Origin: Candidatus Nanopelagicales bacterium
Lineage (GTDB): Bacteria; Actinomycetota; Actinomycetes; S36-B12; GCA-2699445
Length of the DNA: 64,000 nt
NCBI GenBank assembly: GCA_037045355.1
Contig: JBAOHO010000012.1
Coordinates: forward strand, 186,001 to 250,000
Direction of reading: 5' to 3'
Under the pieces are notes generated by a model. That model saw nothing but the letters and a program-made list of their open reading frames with translations, had not been told where the DNA came from and did no database searches. Shown here piece after piece: positions 44,432 to 52,786 of the stretch. The position numbers were made by a program, and so were the translations under genes. Positions within the stretch are counted from its first letter, which is position 1, and each line of letters begins with the position of its first letter.

Positions 44432-45839
44432 ATGCATATCGAACGGGACGCGGGCACGCGTATGGCGTACGCCACGGCGGCCACGTGGGCCTTCTTCCTC
44501 TACTTCCTCGGCCCCGCCACTCCCCTGATCGCCCAACAGCTGGATCTGCCGTTGCAGGTGGCTGGCCTCACGGGCATCTGTCTCGCCGCCGGCCTGATCA
44601 CCGCCGGATTGTTGGGGCATCGCGTCATCGCGCGCTGGGGACGGCGGCGCACGGGAATCGGTGCCGCGCTCGGCCTGGCCGGTGGATGCCTGGCTTTGGT
44701 GGTGGCCCCCACTTTCGTCGTGATCCTGCTGGCAGTGGCCTTCAGTTCGGCCACCGGATCAATGCTCATGAACGTCGCCACCGCCGCACTCGCGGATCGG
44801 CATGGCCCGTCCGGCCCACGGGCGATCACCGAGGCGAACGCCGCGGCAGCGTGGGTGGGACTGCTGTCCCCGTTACTCATTGCCGCGGCTGTCGGTATCG
44901 GGTTCGGCTGGCGCGCGGCCGCGCTGGTTATTGCCATCACCGCGGTTGTCGTTGCCGGGGCGTTGGCCCGGGTGCATCTGACCGAACACCCCGGCCGCAC
45001 CACCGTATTCGCCGTGGCCGACAGCGCCGTGGATGCGGAGCCCAGCGGGTCGCCCCCCAGCGGGTCGCCCTCCAGCGAGTCGGCCTCCAGCGGAGCTGGA
45101 AGAGGGCGGATCCCCCGCCGTGACTGGGCCTTCCGTGACTGGGCCTTCCGTGACTGGGCCTTCCGTGACTGGGCCTTCCGTGACTGGGCCCTCCGTGAAT
45201 GGGCCCTCCGTGACTGGGCCCTCCGTGACTGGGAAGGCGCCGATGGGTCCACTCCCGGCGGCCTTCTCCGTCAGCCTCGTCGCCGTCGTGGCAGCGGTGG
45301 GTACGGAGATTTCGCTGAACTTCTGGGGAGCGGTGCTGATCAGTGACAACACCGGGTCCGACCTCGCGGTCGCCACCGCTCTGCTCAGTCTGCTCATCGC
45401 CGGAATCGCGGTGGGCCGCACGCTCGGGGCCGGCCTGACGCGCCGCTGGTCGGTCACACGATTGATCCTGGGCAGCCTGTTGCTGGCCGGGGCAGGCTTC
45501 CTCATCGTGTGGTCGGCCACAGCCCTCGAGGTCGCCGCCGTCGGGCTGTTCGTCACGGGCGTCGGATTCGCCCTTCTGTTCCCCCTCACTTCCAGCGTCG
45601 CCATCGGACACGCTCACGGGCGCACGGACAAGGCGATCGCCATCATCGCCGTGGTCATGGGGCTGACGATGGGTGCCGCCCCGTTCGCACTCGGCGCGCT
45701 CGCGGGAGCGGTCGGTGTCACCGCGGGCTTTGCGGTCGTCCCCCTCCTGCTGCTCGTGGGCGCGGGTGCTGTTGTCGTGGCGAATCGTCTGTCCGGGAAT
45801 CGCGTTCCCAACGGCCCCGCGACACACCCCGACAGGTGA
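44432..45839 (+). CDS. Major facilitator superfamily transporter, halves in different frames across a repeat-filled linker
   Basis: Start ATG 44432 after AGGAAAGGAG. The first frame gives six helices (AATWAFFLYFLGPATPLI to RAAALVIAITAVVVAGALAR) with the loop motif GHRVIARWGRRRTG, ending in a Ser/Gly/Pro-rich linker. From about 45240 a frame +1 to it gives six more helices (PLPAAFSVSLVAVVAAVGTE, AGFLIVWSATALEVAAVGLF, GLTMGAAPFALGALAGAVG) to the stop at 45839. The first frame remains open to 45346, and the second is open from 45033. Seven to eight copies of a 15-bp repeat lie in the linker (RDWAF in one frame, VTGPS in the other). One extra base in the linker is the simplest explanation. Substrate unknown. 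Confidence 0.83.
45120..45233. repeat. 15-bp tandem repeat in the MFS linker
   Basis: Units of GTGACTGGGCCTTCC or GTGACTGGGCCCTCC follow one another from 45120; seven full copies, one with GTGAAT, then a partial one. A shorter 12-bp repeat (AGCGGGTCGCCC) precedes at about 45049-45080. It codes the loop between helices 6 and 7 of the transporter. Confidence 0.93.
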
Positions 45840-45896
45840 CGGCGGGTCCGCGGCGGCGGGTGACAATGAGGGGCCAGCGACATCCCGGAGGGCGAC

Positions 45897-47105
45897 GTGG
45901 GCGGCTCCACCAAAGTGCCGGCGAAGTTCATCGCCGCTGCGGTGGGGGCTGTCCTGCTTCTGGTCGTCGCTTTCACCACGCCGTTCAGCGACTCCGCCGG
46001 CGCTGAGACGGGCGATTCGCAGGTTGCTGCCGCTCCTGCCCAGTTGGGCGACGGCGCAGCCGTAGCGCAGGCGGCTCCGGGAGTCATGTCCCCGCCGGAG
46101 TCCCAACCGGCAGCCGACCTGCCCCAACCGGCCCCGGGTAGCCAACCTGTTCAGACCATCGTCGTGTCGGTGGACGGCGGGTGCGAGACCGCCGACGGCA
46201 CCATGCAGAAGTTCATCGATGTCGGGCAGCAAGTCGGAGGCCGGTTCACCTTCTTCATGTCCGGCTTGTGCCTGCTCCCGGACTCCCAGCGGATGATCTA
46301 CCGGCCACCGGGCAAGTTGCCCGGCACATCGGATGTCGGATTCGCCACCCCAGAACTCGTGGCCGAGCGCATCCGGGTCTTCTCCGAGATGTACCGCCGC
46401 GGCCACGAGATCGGCACCCACTTCCTCGGCCACTTCTGCGGTGCGAGCGGCGTCGATACCTGGACCACGGAGCAGTGGACCGACGAGATCCGCCAAGCCA
46501 AAGAACTGCTCGATACCTGGCCACGCAACAATCCACAGGTCCCTGAGTTCCAACCCCTGCCGTTCGATTCCACGGTGATCGCCGGAGATCGGACCCCCTG
46601 CCTCGAAGGGCAACGCGACGAGATGTGGCCGGCGTTCATCGCCGAAGGTTTCCGTTATGAGGCGTCGGACCCCGGTGTGCTGCAGTGGCCCCGCAAGGTG
46701 GCGCAGGGGCAGTTGTGGCAGTTCCCGCTCCCGGCGCTGAAGCTCGGTGGCACGGACAAATGGGTGCTGTCGATGGACTACAACCTGCTGGTCAACCAGA
46801 CCAACGGCGAGACCGAGGTCGATCCCGCGCAGTGTGCGCAGGTCGAGGAGCAGACTTATCAGACATTCATGGAGGCGCTGGACGGCGTGTACAACGGCAA
46901 CCGGGCACCGCTGTTCCTCGGCAGCCATCTGAACTCCTGGGCGTGCAGCGCCTACATCAACTCACTGCAGCGCTTCATCGTCGATGCCAAGGCCAAGTAC
47001 CCGGATGTCCGATTCGTCAGCAACATCGACTTGGCGAACTGGCTCGACGCCATGGATCCCGCCACGCTCAAGGAGCTTCAGAAACTTCCCGAGCAGCGCT
47101 ACTGA
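45897..47105 (+). CDS. Secreted polysaccharide-deacetylase-like protein
   Basis: 402 residues, GTG 45897 after GGAGGGCGAC. An N-terminal hydrophobic segment (FIAAAVGAVLLLVVAFTTPF), a signal peptide or anchor, is followed by a Pro/Ala-rich linker and a NodB-like fold: TIVVSVDGGCETADGTMQKF, GGRFTFFMSGLCLLP, RRGHEIGTHFLGHFCG, FRYEASDPGVLQWP, LSMDYNLLVN, and FLGSHLNSWACSAYINSLQRF. Compared with true deacetylases (TFDDG, HTxxH), the first motif has Asp-Gly-Gly and the metal site has His-X3-His-X3-His. Activity on a glycan is therefore uncertain. Several Cys suggest disulfides. Its end overlaps the convergent GNAT gene by 38 bases. Confidence 0.82.
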   Translation: MGGSTKVPAKFIAAAVGAVLLLVVAFTTPFSDSAGAETGDSQVAAAPAQLGDGAAVAQAAPGVMSPPESQPAADLPQPAPGSQPVQTIVVSVDGGCETADGTMQKFIDVGQQVGGRFTFFMSGLCLLPDSQRMIYRPPGKLPGTSDVGFATPELVAERIRVFSEMYRRGHEIGTHFLGHFCGASGVDTWTTEQWTDEIRQAKELLDTWPRNNPQVPEFQPLPFDSTVIAGDRTPCLEGQRDEMWPAFIAEGFRYEASDPGVLQWPRKVAQGQLWQFPLPALKLGGTDKWVLSMDYNLLVNQTNGETEVDPAQCAQVEEQTYQTFMEALDGVYNGNRAPLFLGSHLNSWACSAYINSLQRFIVDAKAKYPDVRFVSNIDLANWLDAMDPATLKELQKLPEQRY

Positions 47106-47670
47106 CGTCTGATGGTGCCGGCGGCCGCGTCGTGACTTCCGGTGGCCGCGCCATGACATGGTCGGACTCGACCGAGTTTCCCAAGGCGAATGTCTTGCTG
47201 CCGACGATCTCGAAGTGGTGCCTGCGGTAGAACGCGATGGCTCGTTCGTTCGCCTCATTCGTTCCGAGCCAGATCAGGTCGTAGCCGTGGGTGCGGGCAT
47301 GGTGCAGGCAGGTCCGCATCAGGTGATCCGCCACTCCGCGCCCATGCCAGGAGCCATCGACATAGATGCGTTGCAGTTCGACCGGGTTTCGAGCGTCGAG
47401 GTCCGCGGGGGGTGCCACCTGACCCACCAGCATGGCGTAGCCCACCACCGTGTCGGCGGCCTCGGCCAGGTAGAACACAGTCCCTGTGGACTGAAGCTCC
47501 CGGGCGAGGGTGTCGACCGTCAATCGGGTGCTGATGTACAGCGCGATATCAGCCGCAGTCGATTGCGGGGGGCACGCGAGGGGAAACGTGCGAGCTGCGA
47601 TGTCGGCCAGTGCCGCGCGGTCCTGGTGCGCCGCACGCCTGATCGTGACGGGTGGCCCGGAATCCGTCAC
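47068..47670 (-). CDS. GNAT-family N-acetyltransferase
   Basis: Acetyl-CoA-dependent acetyltransferase, 200 residues. GTG 47670 overlaps the stop of the acyltransferase upstream (GTGA). Motifs: VTIRRAAHQDRAALADIAAR, FYLAEAADTVVGYAMLVG, motif A LQRIYVDGSWHGRGVADHLM (Arg/Gln-X2-Gly-X-Gly/Ala) and motif B WLGTNEANERAIAFYRRHHFE. C-terminal 20 residues are a low-complexity tail that extends over the deacetylase-like gene on the other strand. Substrate unknown. Confidence 0.9.
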   Translation of the reverse strand: MTDSGPPVTIRRAAHQDRAALADIAARTFPLACPPQSTAADIALYISTRLTVDTLARELQSTGTVFYLAEAADTVVGYAMLVGQVAPPADLDARNPVELQRIYVDGSWHGRGVADHLMRTCLHHARTHGYDLIWLGTNEANERAIAFYRRHHFEIVGSKTFALGNSVESDHVMARPPEVTTRPPAPSDVSSAAREVSEAP

Positions 47671-48260
47671 GGCATCGCCAACTGCTCGGGATCCTCCTCT
47701 GCCCGCAACCGAGGCTCACGGACCTTGCTGGGGTCGACGCCACGTTTGTCCGCGAAGAACGCCCGCACGCGGTCCATGTCGGCCCGCACATCCCCGGTCA
47801 CGGCGAAAGTCGGTCCCCAGGTGACAACCTTCGTGGGGCCGTCGGGCGCCACCAGGATGAGCGGGATCCCCGTGGTCTGAGCGAGCCGGTAGAAGCCGGA
47901 CTTCCAGTAGTCGACCGGCTTGCGGGTCCCCTCGGGGGTCAGAACCAACTGGAAACCCCGACCCGAGTCGGCCAGATGGACGAGCTCGTCGATCAAGCCG
48001 GCCGGGTTGTCCCGGTCGACGGGGATAGCTCCCACGGACCGCCAGAAGAACCCGAAAGGCCCATCGACGACCTCTCGTTTGATCAGGAACCGGATCCTCA
48101 GATCGTTGCTCCAGGCAACCGCCAGCATGAGCACACTGTCGAACCCCGAGGTGTGGGGAGCCCCCACGAAGATGCGGGTGTCGTCCGGTGATGGGGCGGG
48201 TCCGGTCACGCGCCACCCTGTCGCCTTCAGCACGCCCGCGCCGATGAACCTGCGGACCAC
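47667..48260 (-). CDS. 1-acyl-sn-glycerol-3-phosphate acyltransferase-like protein
   Basis: 197 residues, ATG 48260. PlsC-type motifs: IFVGAPHTSGFDSVLML (His-X4-Asp), FLIKREVVDGPFGFFWRSVG, GAIPVDRDN and LVLTPEGTRKPVDYWKSGFY. It lacks a clear membrane helix. Together with plsB and HAD-PlsC this is the third acyltransferase in the window; short members of this group acylate various glycerolipids. It is coupled to the GNAT gene by a GTGA overlap. Confidence 0.88.
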   Translation of the reverse strand: MVRRFIGAGVLKATGWRVTGPAPSPDDTRIFVGAPHTSGFDSVLMLAVAWSNDLRIRFLIKREVVDGPFGFFWRSVGAIPVDRDNPAGLIDELVHLADSGRGFQLVLTPEGTRKPVDYWKSGFYRLAQTTGIPLILVAPDGPTKVVTWGPTFAVTGDVRADMDRVRAFFADKRGVDPSKVREPRLRAEEDPEQLAMP

Positions 48261-48302
48261 GGATCCTCCTCACTGTTCGAGGAGTCCAGCGTAGAGGCAC
48301 TG

Positions 48303-48791
48303 TCAGGCGGATTCCCCGCCGAGATCCCGCTCGTAGGCGTCGTACATGATCGAGGTCGTTCTCTCCTCGTGACGCCGCAAGCGGCGCAGAAGATCGCGAA
48401 CGGCGGTGCGCACTCGCCCGGCACTCTCCGGATCACCGGCGGCGGAGCCGGTGAGCAGACGGACCTGCTGGATCTCGCCCTGCAGTCGCTCCTGCTCGCT
48501 GTCCAATCGACTGAGGTGGGATGTCAGGTGGGGGGCATCCACGGTCAGCTGATGGCGCAGCGCCTGCCAGACGGTGTGCCCTTCGAGCATGAGCCGGTCG
48601 GACAACTCGTCGAGTTCGGCGGCCAACTCGACCCACCATTGGGCCACGGCTCCGCTGTTGTCGAGGAGGCTGGTCAGCCTGCGGGAGACGTCCGCCACCG
48701 ATTGTGAAGCCGCCGGTGAGCGTGGAGCGGCAGGCGAGCGTGACACCGGGAACGAGTGGGAAGAGGACAATGGCAGCGTTGTTGCGGTCAT
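48303..48791 (-). CDS. Hypothetical helical protein
   Basis: 162 residues, not recognised. ATG 48791 is preceded by AGGAGG with five bases spacing, a very good ribosome binding site, which fixes this start over an upstream ATG. The Ser/Pro-rich first 35 residues (SSSHSFPVSRSPAAPRSPAA) are followed by four to five amphipathic helices with heptad character: SVADVSRRLTSLLDNSG, WWVELAAELDELSDRLMLEG, LTSHLSRLDSEQERLQGEI, VRDLLRRLRRHEERTTSIMY. The size and four-helix pattern recall hemerythrin-like or coiled-coil proteins, but no iron-binding His set is present. A 16-base palindrome lies 22-37 bases upstream. Confidence 0.7.
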   Translation of the reverse strand: MTATTLPLSSSHSFPVSRSPAAPRSPAASQSVADVSRRLTSLLDNSGAVAQWWVELAAELDELSDRLMLEGHTVWQALRHQLTVDAPHLTSHLSRLDSEQERLQGEIQQVRLLTGSAAGDPESAGRVRTAVRDLLRRLRRHEERTTSIMYDAYERDLGGESA

Positions 48792-48812
48792 CGGAACCTC
48801 CTGGATCAGGGG

Positions 48813-48828
48813 TGGTGGAACTCCACCA
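48813..48828. promoter_or_regulatory. Perfect 7-2-7 palindrome upstream of the helical hypothetical gene
   Basis: TGGTGGAACTCCACCA, a perfect inverted repeat with a two-base centre, 22-37 bases before the ATG of the minus-strand gene at 48791. The position fits an operator or a 5' leader hairpin. Binding factor unknown; could be chance. Confidence 0.4.
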
Positions 48829-48956
48829 TGCAACCGTTATCGGCTCGTTACCACTGGTGCTGACTCCCAAGTTGGTCGCAATCGCGTCGCACCCGCGCGT
48901 ATGCACCGGGACCATCCGGATCAGTCGTGCAACGGGCGGCTATCGGCTGACCCGGA

Positions 48957-50561
48957 TCAGGTAACGGGTGTCGGGGTCGGTCGTGGCACGGGGATCGTCG
49001 GTCGGTCGGCGTCGTCGTCGTGGGTCAGCGACAAGACGACCAGCGTGACGTCGTCGCGGTCCCAGTCCACGGCCCTCGCCCTGGCTTGGGCCAGCGTGCG
49101 GTTGACGACCTCCTGAGTTCCCGCACCGTCGGTCCCCGCCTCCTGAAGCAGTTGCAGCAGTCCCTGCAGCTCCAACTGGTGCCCCTCGGCGTCGTGGGAC
49201 TCGATCAGGCCGTCGCTGAAGGCGACCAGTGAGTCGGATCGGTCCATCCGGGTCGTCTCGACGAGCCAGGGGCCCCCGAGCCACGACAACAACGGGCCTG
49301 TCCGGCTCAGCTCCCGACTCGTGCCGTCGGCGGCCACGATGACGGGCGGGTGGTGTCCCCCGTTGGCCCACCGGATCCTGCCGGTCGCCGGATCGACGCA
49401 CACCACTGCGACGGTGGCGAATCGGCCGACTTCGTCGGTGAACGCCCGCGCGGCCAGGCCGATCGCCTCATCAGGGCCAGATCCGGACGCGAGCATCAGT
49501 GCCATCACGTGCTTGATCCGCATGGCCGCCACGCCCGCCTCCGGGCCGTGGCCGGCGATGTCCGTGATGATCAGCGCGGCCTCTCCGGAGGGCATCGCCA
49601 CGCAGTCCCACCAGTCGCCGGCCAGAACGCCCTCCGCAGCTCGCACCTCGCCGTGCACTCGAACACCGGGTACCGCCGGGTCGGTGGCCATCGACAACTC
49701 GCGCCGGATCGCGGCCACGAGCGGCGCCCGGTGCTCCAGCGCCTGCCGGGCCGAACGCGCCTCGTCGATCTCCGACACAAGTTGGCGACGCATCGACTCC
49801 GCGTCATGGCCCACTGCCGCCAACTCCGTGGGACCCGTCGGCTCGATCGGGGTGTGGTGCTCGCCGCGTCGGGCCACCCGGCGGATCTGGCGGCGCAGGT
49901 CGTTGATCGGCATGAGAACCCACCGGAACAACAGCCACCCGGCCAGGAACAGGGTGGCGATGAGTACGACCAGGGACAAGATGACCGCGTTCGTCAGCCG
50001 CTGGGACAGATCGCTGAGGGTCGCGAACCCCGCGACACGGTTGGCGTTGATCTCGTTGTCCAACCGGTCGGTGGACAAGACCAGCCGGTCGTACAGCACC
50101 AGCGCTCGAGGTCCGGTGATGGTCACCTGGGCCCGTCGTTTCTGGTCGGCGCGCATCTGTTGAATGCCGGGGCGAGCAATCTGTTCGATCCATTCCTGAC
50201 GGTTGCGCTCGGCGGATCGCAGCAGCGGCGCGATGTCCGGCTCCTCGCCGACCAGCCCGTCGAGGGATTCCAGGGCCAGCGCCGAACGGCGTTCACCGTC
50301 CACGTAGGGCCGCAGGCTGCGTTCCCGGCCGGTCAACACGAACAGCGTCAGACCGCGCTCCATGTCCGAGGCGGCCAGATTCAAGGTGGCCACGTCGTCC
50401 GCGGCCGGATCGTAAACCTCGACAACACTGTTGGTCTCACGCAGGACCTGGGAGGCGCGGAAGCCGACTCCGATCGCGATGGCGAGCATGATCGCCAGTG
50501 ATGCCGCCGCGATCAGGAACAGCAGAGCCCGCAAGGAGATCCGGTTCCGCAACGGCGCCAC
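48957..50561 (-). CDS. Membrane PP2C-type (SpoIIE) serine phosphatase with sensor and HAMP domains
   Basis: About 534 residues from GTG 50561. Helix 1 (ALLFLIAAASLAIMLAIAIG), an extracytoplasmic CHASE3-like helical sensor (LAASDMERGLTLFVLTGRER), helix 2 (VILSLVVLIATLFLAGWLLF), a HAMP linker (RWVLMPINDLRRQIRRVA), a coiled coil, then the PP2C/SpoIIE domain: VLAGDWWDCVAMPSG, LIITDIAGHGPEAG, RWANGGHHPPVIV, LVAFSDGLIE and DRDDVTLVVL, containing metal-binding Asp residues. It probably dephosphorylates an anti-anti-sigma factor in response to an outside signal; no partner genes are adjacent. Divergent from hisC with about 63 bases between. Confidence 0.87.
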   Translation of the reverse strand: MAPLRNRISLRALLFLIAAASLAIMLAIAIGVGFRASQVLRETNSVVEVYDPAADDVATLNLAASDMERGLTLFVLTGRERSLRPYVDGERRSALALESLDGLVGEEPDIAPLLRSAERNRQEWIEQIARPGIQQMRADQKRRAQVTITGPRALVLYDRLVLSTDRLDNEINANRVAGFATLSDLSQRLTNAVILSLVVLIATLFLAGWLLFRWVLMPINDLRRQIRRVARRGEHHTPIEPTGPTELAAVGHDAESMRRQLVSEIDEARSARQALEHRAPLVAAIRRELSMATDPAVPGVRVHGEVRAAEGVLAGDWWDCVAMPSGEAALIITDIAGHGPEAGVAAMRIKHVMALMLASGSGPDEAIGLAARAFTDEVGRFATVAVVCVDPATGRIRWANGGHHPPVIVAADGTSRELSRTGPLLSWLGGPWLVETTRMDRSDSLVAFSDGLIESHDAEGHQLELQGLLQLLQEAGTDGAGTQEVVNRTLAQARARAVDWDRDDVTLVVLSLTHDDDADRPTIPVPRPTPTPVT

Positions 50562-50624
50562 ACCGAAGACGGTAGTCCGTCGGCGGGGTCCAGGCGGTCG
50601 GATCGTGGTCCGTACCCTGGTCCG

Positions 50625-51701
50625 GTGACCGACATCCCCCGCCTGCGCCCCGATCTGCACGGGGTGCCCGCTTACCGAGCGGGGGCGCGCGTGAGGCACG
50701 CGACACTGCCCAGCTACTCGTTGGCCTCGAATGAAGTCCCGTACGGCCCGTTGCCCGGCGTGGCCGAGGCGGTGCGTGAGCGACTTCCGCACCTATGCCG
50801 CTACCCGGACCCGGCCGCCTCCGAACTCAGCAACGCCTTGGCCGACAGACTCGGGGTGGGAGTCGATGAGTTGACGCTCGGAACGGGTTCTGTCGCGGTC
50901 TGCCAGCAGGTGGTGATGGCCGCCTGTTCCCCCGGTGACGAGGTGGTCTATGCGTGGCGATCCTTCGAGGCCTACCCCATCGTCACCAGGCTGGTGAGCG
51001 CTCAGTCCATCCAGGTCCCTCTACTCCCGGACGCCCGACATGATTTGGCCGCCATGGCGGCAGCTGTCAGCGACCGCACGCGGGTCGTTTTCGTCTGTAC
51101 CCCCAACAACCCCACGGGGCCGGCCGTCACCCATGACGAACTGGTCGAGTTCCTCGATCGCATCCCACGGGACGTCTTGGTGGTCGTCGATGAGGCCTAC
51201 TTCGAGTTCGGGCTCGCCGACGACGGGCACGAAGCTCTGGATGGGGTGGCGCTGTCGCGGGGCCGCCCGAACGTGATGGTGCTGCGGACCTTCTCGAAGG
51301 CGTACGGCCTGGCGGGCCTGCGCGTGGGCTACGGAGTCGCGTCGCCTGTCGTCGCAGCCGCGATGCGCAAGACCGCCATTCCCTTCGGGGTCTCGGCGCT
51401 CGCCCAGGTGGCTGCTATCGCGTCCTTGGACCAGCAGGACGAACTGCGCAAGCGCGTCACGCGGGTGCGTATCGAACGGGATCGGGTGGTGGACCGGGTC
51501 AGACAACTGGGCTACGACGTGCCGGATACCGGCGCCAATTTCTACTGGGTGCCGCTGGGGCACGCGACCGAGGCCTTCGCTCACGCCTGCCGAGACAGTG
51601 GTGTGACTGTGCGGGCTTTCGCAGACGAAGGCGTCCGGATCACGGTAGGCGAGCCGGACGCCAACGACATCGTCCTCAGGCTGTTGGCTGACTGGACGTG
51701 A
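50625..51701 (+). CDS. Histidinol-phosphate/aromatic amino acid aminotransferase (HisC/Pat type)
   Basis: PLP-dependent class I/II aminotransferase, 358 residues, GTG 50625. N-terminus LHGVPAYRAG and SYSLASNEVPYGPLPGV, as in Pat/HisC. PLP site: TLGTGSVAVCQQVV, FVCTPNNPTGPAVTHDEL, VVVDEAYFEFG, RTFSKAYGLAGLRVGYG with the Schiff-base Lys, and Arg in DEGVRITVG. Actinobacteria use HisC for histidinol phosphate and a close paralog, Pat, for aromatic amino acids; without other his genes beside it Pat is at least as likely. The last 26 bases overlap the convergent cydB end. Confidence 0.88.
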   Translation: MTDIPRLRPDLHGVPAYRAGARVRHATLPSYSLASNEVPYGPLPGVAEAVRERLPHLCRYPDPAASELSNALADRLGVGVDELTLGTGSVAVCQQVVMAACSPGDEVVYAWRSFEAYPIVTRLVSAQSIQVPLLPDARHDLAAMAAAVSDRTRVVFVCTPNNPTGPAVTHDELVEFLDRIPRDVLVVVDEAYFEFGLADDGHEALDGVALSRGRPNVMVLRTFSKAYGLAGLRVGYGVASPVVAAAMRKTAIPFGVSALAQVAAIASLDQQDELRKRVTRVRIERDRVVDRVRQLGYDVPDTGANFYWVPLGHATEAFAHACRDSGVTVRAFADEGVRITVGEPDANDIVLRLLADWT

Positions 51702-52776
51702 CGGCCCGTTGGGCGGCCTGGGCGGCCTCTTCGGGGGTGTCCAGCGAGCCGGCGTAGGGATCGACGATCGCGGACGGGTCGACCCGCTTGCGGAACACCC
51801 AATAAGTCCACGCCTGGTAGACGAGCACCACCGGGGTCAAGATGACCGCGACCCAGGTCATGATCGTGAGCGTGTACTCCGACGATGAGGCGTCGGCGAT
51901 GGTCATCCCCGGCAGTGCCCGGTCGATGTTCGGCATGACGTAGGGGTAGAGCATCCCGAACAGCCCGGCCACCGCGGCGGCGAGGGTGACAGCGCTGAAC
52001 GTGAAGGCCCAGCCTTCGCGCTTGAGCAGGTTCATCGCGATCCCCGCGACCCAGCACACGGCAGCGATGATCACCGGAATCCACGTCCACGTCTTGCCGG
52101 CGTAAGCCAACTGGGACCACAGCAGGAACACCACGGCGAGCACTGCGGCGACGATACCGATCTGACCGGCCAGCTTGTTGGCCCTCTCCCGCAGGGGGCT
52201 GCCGGTCTTCAACGCGACGAAGACGGCCCCATGGGTGAGGAACAGAGTCAGCGTGGTCAGTCCACCGATCAGTGCGTAGGGGTTCAGCAGGTCGAAGAAC
52301 CCGCCTGTGTAGATCCAGCCCCCCTGGCCGTCCTGGCTCACAGCGACACCGCGCACCAGGTTGCCGAACGCGACACCCCACAGCAGGGCGGGCACGAACG
52401 ACCCGACGACGATCATGATGTCGAACCGCTTGCGCCACGAGGGATCACTGCGCTTGCTGCGGTACTCGAAGGACACCCCTCGCAAGATCAGTGCCACGAG
52501 GATGAGCAGCAGCGGGAGGTAGAACCCGCTGAACAGCGTGGCGTACCACTCGGGGAATGCCGCGAACGTCGCTCCGCCCGCAGTCAGCAGCCAGACTTCG
52601 TTGCCGTCCCACACGGGACCGAGTGTGGTCAGCAGCGCCCGCTTCTCGCGTTCGTTCTTGCCCAGCACAGGCAGCAGCATGCCGACGCCGTAGTCGAAGC
52701 CTTCGAGCACGAAGTACCCGATCCACAGGACGGCGATGAGGCCGAACCAGACGATCTGAAGAGTTTCCAGTGACAT
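51676..52776 (-). CDS. cydB: Cytochrome bd ubiquinol/menaquinol oxidase subunit II (CydB)
   Basis: Membrane subunit that stabilises the heme centres of the high-affinity terminal oxidase. 366 residues from ATG 52776 (GAGGAGC upstream). Starts MSLETLQIVWFGLIAVLWIG, then FEGFDYGVG-type segment VLEGFDYGVGMLLPVLG, GPVWDGNEVWLLTAGGATFA, FSGFYLPLLLILVALILRGV and about eight helices; ends in a hydrophilic Ala-rich tail. Lies ten bases after cydA. No cydDC or small CydX is seen downstream; hisC converges there. Confidence 0.95.
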   Translation of the reverse strand: MSLETLQIVWFGLIAVLWIGYFVLEGFDYGVGMLLPVLGKNEREKRALLTTLGPVWDGNEVWLLTAGGATFAAFPEWYATLFSGFYLPLLLILVALILRGVSFEYRSKRSDPSWRKRFDIMIVVGSFVPALLWGVAFGNLVRGVAVSQDGQGGWIYTGGFFDLLNPYALIGGLTTLTLFLTHGAVFVALKTGSPLRERANKLAGQIGIVAAVLAVVFLLWSQLAYAGKTWTWIPVIIAAVCWVAGIAMNLLKREGWAFTFSAVTLAAAVAGLFGMLYPYVMPNIDRALPGMTIADASSSEYTLTIMTWVAVILTPVVLVYQAWTYWVFRKRVDPSAIVDPYAGSLDTPEEAAQAAQRAVTSSQPTA

Positions 52777-52786
52777 CTCAAGCTCC

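Noticed and set aside
44937..46928. A 663-codon open frame on the minus strand over the MFS and deacetylase-like genes
   Set aside because: It is the complement of two genes with clear families; its residues are Arg/His/Gly-rich and repetitive, as expected for a high-GC antisense frame.
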